Below are positions 25,426 to 64,000 of a stretch of 64,000 bases of DNA, in pieces. Under the pieces are notes generated by a model. The model was not told the DNA's origin and did not search any database. It worked only from the letters and a program-made list of their open reading frames with translations. The position numbers were made by a program, and so were the translations under genes. Within the stretch, counting starts at the first letter, position 1, and each line of letters opens with the position of its first letter. Source of the stretch: Branchiostoma belcheri (taxonomy: Eukaryota; Chordata; Leptocardii; Amphioxiformes; Branchiostomatidae); NCBI RefSeq assembly GCF_001625305.1, contig NW_017804520.1, forward strand, positions 695,654-759,653. Reading direction: 5' to 3'.

Positions 25426-63101
<37,676 letters not shown>

Positions 63102-64000
63102 AAGGTTAAAGTTCAAAGAGCACCTTTAAATTTACAGTACAGTCCAAAGTGTAGCAGACATTAGACCTCTTCATTTATCACAGTAGCAGACTGAGAGGAG
63201 GCAAGCAGATGCCCCTGTTCTTGGAATCAATCTAGACCAAAGTTAATGTTTCTTGTCAGCCTATCTTCACCATAGCTTTGGGTGACTTCAACAAATCCTT
63301 CATCACAGCAAATACTGTCAAATATATCTTTTTGATTTCATAAATGGTTTTGTAAACATTGTGTTTAAGATTGAACTTACACTATTCTTCCTCATATTTG
63401 AATGGTTTTATGGAAAGATAACTTCTTTGATCAGCAGTCTAAATCAATATCTAATAGAATTTATTTTACCCGATTATTTCTTGGCTTTCCTGTACTATAG
63501 AATGGATTGTCCGTACTATTTGTATAGTGTTATACTAGATTGTTGTTTGTGAGTTGATAATGGACATGATTGTCAAATGCAGTGCTTTTAATTTTCTCCA
63601 TTGAAAAAGACCTACCAGTTGAATGAATGGTCAGGAAGAGATCTGTATATTTTGAGCTTTGAAATGTTCTTGATTCACATACCGGTATTCCTGTTTCTAA
63701 GTGGATAATACAAGATACTAAACAACACCATCTATTCAGTGTTACCTTCTTAACTTTATCATGTTGTCATTTTGAAATCAGTCTCTTCTGTCACACTGTT
63801 ATGACTTAAGGGATTTTCATCTTTTGGGAAAGGTGTAATATTTCAGTGATTACAAAATATTCCATAAGTTCTTAAATACCATCTCACCACTTTACAAAGT
63901 ACTGAATTAAAACAGTCTTGGCAAGACTGAGACCTTGTTGGACAATAAATGAAAAATACTTCCTTCTGCACTGTTCTTTTAGTGTTAAGAAACCAACTTA
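63102..64000 (+). other. MYO7A: Myosin 3' UTR and poly(A) signal
   Basis: No open frame of note. AATAAA at 63944-63949 is followed by a T-rich stretch (CTGTTCTTTTAGTG), so cleavage near 63960-63980 is likely, giving a 3' UTR of roughly 860 bases. Confidence 0.55.

Overview
This is a window of animal nuclear genome. The organism is an invertebrate deuterostome, most likely a lancelet (Branchiostoma). The evidence is short, phase-consistent exons scattered in AT-rich introns, a class VII myosin very close to vertebrate MYO7A, an intronless EDG-like GPCR, and dense MITE, SINE and LINE debris with two 20-N assembly gaps (26344-26363 and 50086-50105). The species call is inference, not proof.

Layout. 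(1) 192-347, minus strand: first coding exon of an AADAC/NCEH1-like lipase or esterase gene that runs off the left edge. (2) 2075-10889, minus strand: a complete 20-exon gene of 804 codons with three parts: an N-terminal ubiquitin-like region, a long TPR-type helical array, and a C-terminal SGNH-hydrolase-like domain. Every exon junction keeps phase. (3) About 11.0-21.3 kb: mostly intergenic, with a GC-richer promoter-like stretch near 11.4-12.0 kb and several repeats. (4) About 21.4-64 kb, plus strand: a class VII unconventional myosin (MYO7A-type). I resolved 42 exons from 25426 to 63101 (about 2164 residues), covering motor, five IQ motifs, charged helix, MyTH4-FERM, SH3 and MyTH4-FERM. The extreme N-terminus (about six residues in relatives) is not certain; 21918-21980 is a candidate. 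A 3' UTR follows, with an AATAAA at 63944. (5) 51180-52793, minus strand: an intronless seven-transmembrane receptor nested in the myosin intron between the exons ending 50427 and starting 53900.

Main unusual points. One myosin intron (57659-58344) reads as a minor-spliceosome AT-AC intron, with matching donor, branch site and acceptor. The intron just before it ends in a 7 x 52-bp tandem array that has copied the splice acceptor and the first bases of the exon. Another myosin intron uses a GC donor. One base is missing in the penultimate coding exon near 62529. The TPR-SGNH gene has an architecture I cannot match to a named family. The nested GPCR lacks the canonical DRY, CWxP and NPxxY motifs.

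Repeats fall into several families with copies both in introns and between genes: terminal-inverted-repeat MITEs (at least five kinds), a 1.67-kb element with a 6-bp target duplication, tRNA-derived SINEs, a 5'-truncated LINE, minisatellites and microsatellites. The myosin and the TPR-SGNH gene are neighbours in divergent orientation, but nothing visible links their functions.
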